A DNA stretch of 64,000 bases, from assembly GCF_030848805.1 (NCBI RefSeq), contig NC_092367.1:18533692-18597691 (forward strand), given 5' to 3'. The notes under the pieces were generated by a model. That model was not told the DNA's origin and searched no databases. It worked only from the letters and a program-made list of their open reading frames with translations. Positions within the stretch are counted from its first letter, which is position 1. Each line of letters begins with the position of its first letter. Source of the stretch: Temnothorax longispinosus (lineage: Eukaryota; Arthropoda; Insecta; Hymenoptera; Formicidae). Position numbers and translations under genes: made by a program. Of this stretch, positions 61,700-64,000 are shown piece by piece.

Positions 61700-64000
61700 T
61701 CGGCGCTGAGCACTGCCACACGTAAAGAGCTATATCGTTAGGTCGCGACATGGAGCGGAGGCGAGCGATGGTTGGGAGAACACGACGCTTTTCTGCGCAC
61801 GGGTTAATTATCCAGGTTCTCCGCGAATGCGTTAATTACTGTAGCGTATCCCACGTGGTGATGGTACACAAGTGATTCTAGTTGTTTTAATCGTAAGATA
61901 GATGACGTACGTGTTTCGTTTTCATCGTTTCTTTTCTCTCTCTTTCTCTCTTTAATCTATCTACCTATCTACTCTATCTCTCTCTTTTTAGCGTGTAGCG
62001 AAATCAATCCGGCTACGCGAGGAGCGTACTTGGAGTGCGCGGAAGGCGTCGCGGCGCGACTCTATCCCTTTTCTTCTTTCGTAAAATATCGCCCGCTGGC
62101 CCAACGTCGGCGGCTCGGGGCACGAATGATGGACCGGCCCATCCCGGAGATATCATTTGTTGCGTAGCGAACAAACTTTTGTACAGGATGCCCTCTTGTA
62201 AAATATATTTTAAGACATCGTGTCATTCTGACGAGCGACGGTTACGAGCGCTGTGTCTTTGACGGGGTTTATCAACGTGGAACTTGAGACAAACGAAACG
62301 ATATGAAACGAACCGTGTCCGACGATTGGATCGCGTAGCCTCCCAGTGTGGGTGCGTGGCATCGTCGAGGTTAATCGTAGGCGTCGTCGCAAAAGTAAAA
62401 ATATTACATGTACACGACACGAAGATATGACCATCGTGCTTAAATGTAAGCTAGCTACAGGCTCGCGTGCACTGGCCCTTCTTTTTAAGTTTTTAGATGT
62501 TTATTTTTCCATCACCGTGAGAATCGGTGATGGCGATCGAGAGAGCGAAAGTGGAACCGATGAGGAGATATGCGCTTTTTGTGAAGTAGCTATAAAAATT
62601 ATAGCTATAGAGAGAGAACCTATATTGTACAGATCAACGCGAGATTGAACGACATTTGAATGAGATTCGTGCTCGTTGCAAAATTTAGTGACAATAATAG
62701 TGACCGATATATTGTGAGTTTTCAACAATGTGGGCGAGTAATCCGAACGACGAACGAGATTTGTAATCCAATCGCCACGATTAATGATTTTAAAAATAAC
62801 GACAAACGCCAGGCCGAAGCTTTTACTTTTCGTTAGAGATTTATGTACCGACGATACGTAATAGTCTGGTTTTTCTTTTTAACCGTACGAGAGAGACACT
62901 CGATGCGCAAACGAGAAACACGGACGTTTTGTACATATAACATCATTTTGTCAGTCGAGAGGGTAAGAGAATCGATGTAACGAAGTTTCAATTCAACTTC
63001 GCGTTCGATCGACGGCAAACTCGCTTTAAATATCGCAGGACAATTTTATTGACCGCGCGTAAAAACATTTTATCCTCGCAATATTTTTTAAATCTTTCGA
63101 GCGTGTTATATATCCATTTACTGTATTAATTTTTTTCATACGCGTTTCTTATATAAAATATAAGAATAAAATTGTATACGTAATTGTAATTTCGTCGGAA
63201 TCGTAAGGTTTTTTTTACGGATAGACCGTTATATGTTCATGCGCGAATGTTCGATGCCTTATACTTCGAGTGATTTGCCGAAAGTCGCGCGCACGAAATC
63301 GTCCGATTACAGTTCTTCACGATTGCCTTGCACATTCTAACAGAAAAATGCTGCGTAAATGACGAAGAATTCCACGTGACATGTGCGATGGATTACTGAA
63401 TCGATATCTTGCGTCGGCAGATTTAGCGAACGCCTTCGCCCGATAGTATCGCATATAATTTTAGTAGCGGCACAAAATTTTATTTTTCGAAAATAAATCA
63501 TATCGTAAGGTTATCTGATAAAATAGCTACTGCATGGCTTGTTATCCCGACGTAATGAATTAAACGGAAAAGAAAGTAGCGTTGGCCTTGCCTACGAAAA
63601 AGCGTAATAGAGGAAAACAGAATTTCGCGTCTGATTGTATACGAAGTTTCTCACGTTATTCTTTAAAGCGTATAACGTAGACTGCAAGAAAGTTTTTCAG
63701 TTATCTACAATATCTATTTGAAGTTTAACACGAGCCAATATCAGCTCGTACATGTTCTGCTTGTCACGCACACTTGTCGTCATTAAGGGCAATACAGAAT
63801 TTTATAGACAAGGAAAACGATCTCTTTCTTTTTTTTTTACTGTTTATTTGCAACACGAATTTTAAATACCGAAAATGACTTCGTGTCGCAAAGTTTTTAC
63901 CAGAAAGACGCTCGTTTATTAGTGCTAAAAATTGAATTGATCATTGTTTCTCGATCATTGTTTCAACCGCTATTAATGATGTTGAGTGTGCGATATAACG
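61700..64000. other. Downstream flank or extended 3'UTR of Pdp1; no gene recognised
   Basis: No credible coding frame was found on either strand. A C/T-rich stretch lies at about 61930-61990, a GC-richer block at 62000-62160, and CACGTG motifs at 61852 and 63373. The self-complementary TATAAAAATTATAGCTATA-type stretch around 62590-62608 could form a small hairpin. Confidence 0.45.

Noticed and set aside
1..64000. tRNA genes, CRISPR arrays, complete transposons
   Set aside because: I looked for tRNA B-box words, regular spaced repeats and transposase-like frames, and found none that held up. Degraded elements could be missed without a repeat library search.

Overview
The window is AT-rich eukaryotic DNA (roughly 60-65% A+T by eye) with canonical GT-AG introns, long introns, abundant dinucleotide microsatellites and no visible CpG depletion. 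With the PAR-bZIP gene found here, this points to an insect, most likely a hymenopteran (ant, bee or wasp). The order is an inference from composition and gene style. No operons, rRNA, tRNA, CRISPR array or intact transposon was seen.

Two protein-coding genes can be supported. The main one, on the + strand, is the insect orthologue of the PAR-domain bZIP transcription factor Pdp1 (HLF/TEF/DBP family). It has two alternative first coding exons (15344-15695 and 33077-33383). Both end in phase 1, so both can splice to the same downstream block: 57462-57595, 58983-59220, 59790-59893, 60110-60247 and 60880-60966. Every junction keeps frame, giving predicted proteins of 350 aa and 335 aa. Over 40 kb of the window is Pdp1 intron. 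In Drosophila, Pdp1 is a CLOCK/CYCLE target and an activator in the second circadian loop. The DNA upstream of the first exon holds a dense group of perfect CACGTG E-boxes, including a tandem pair with a 6-bp spacer.

The second gene is small and on the - strand, about 8.7 kb upstream of the first Pdp1 coding exon. Its first exon (6661-6459) encodes a linker-histone (H15/GH1) winged-helix domain. A 755-bp intron leads to a second exon (5703-5166) that encodes an extremely arginine-rich tail and a polar, Ser/Asp/Glu-rich C-terminus. The predicted 246-aa protein has the architecture of H1-derived sperm nuclear basic proteins (protamine-like PL-I/Mst77F style). It is the strongest candidate here for something little described.

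Layout: 1-5165 AT-rich, no gene; 5166-6661 H15/Arg-rich gene (-); 6.8-10.5 kb gene-free; 10.5-14 kb CpG-rich, E-box-rich putative control region; 15.3 kb Pdp1 first exon A; 15.7-31.4 kb intron; 31.5-33.4 kb GC-rich promoter/5'UTR and first exon B; 33.4-57.4 kb intron with several GC-rich islands; 57.4-61 kb shared Pdp1 exons; 61-64 kb 3'UTR and flank. A foldback inverted repeat lies in the intron that splits the Pdp1 leucine zipper.
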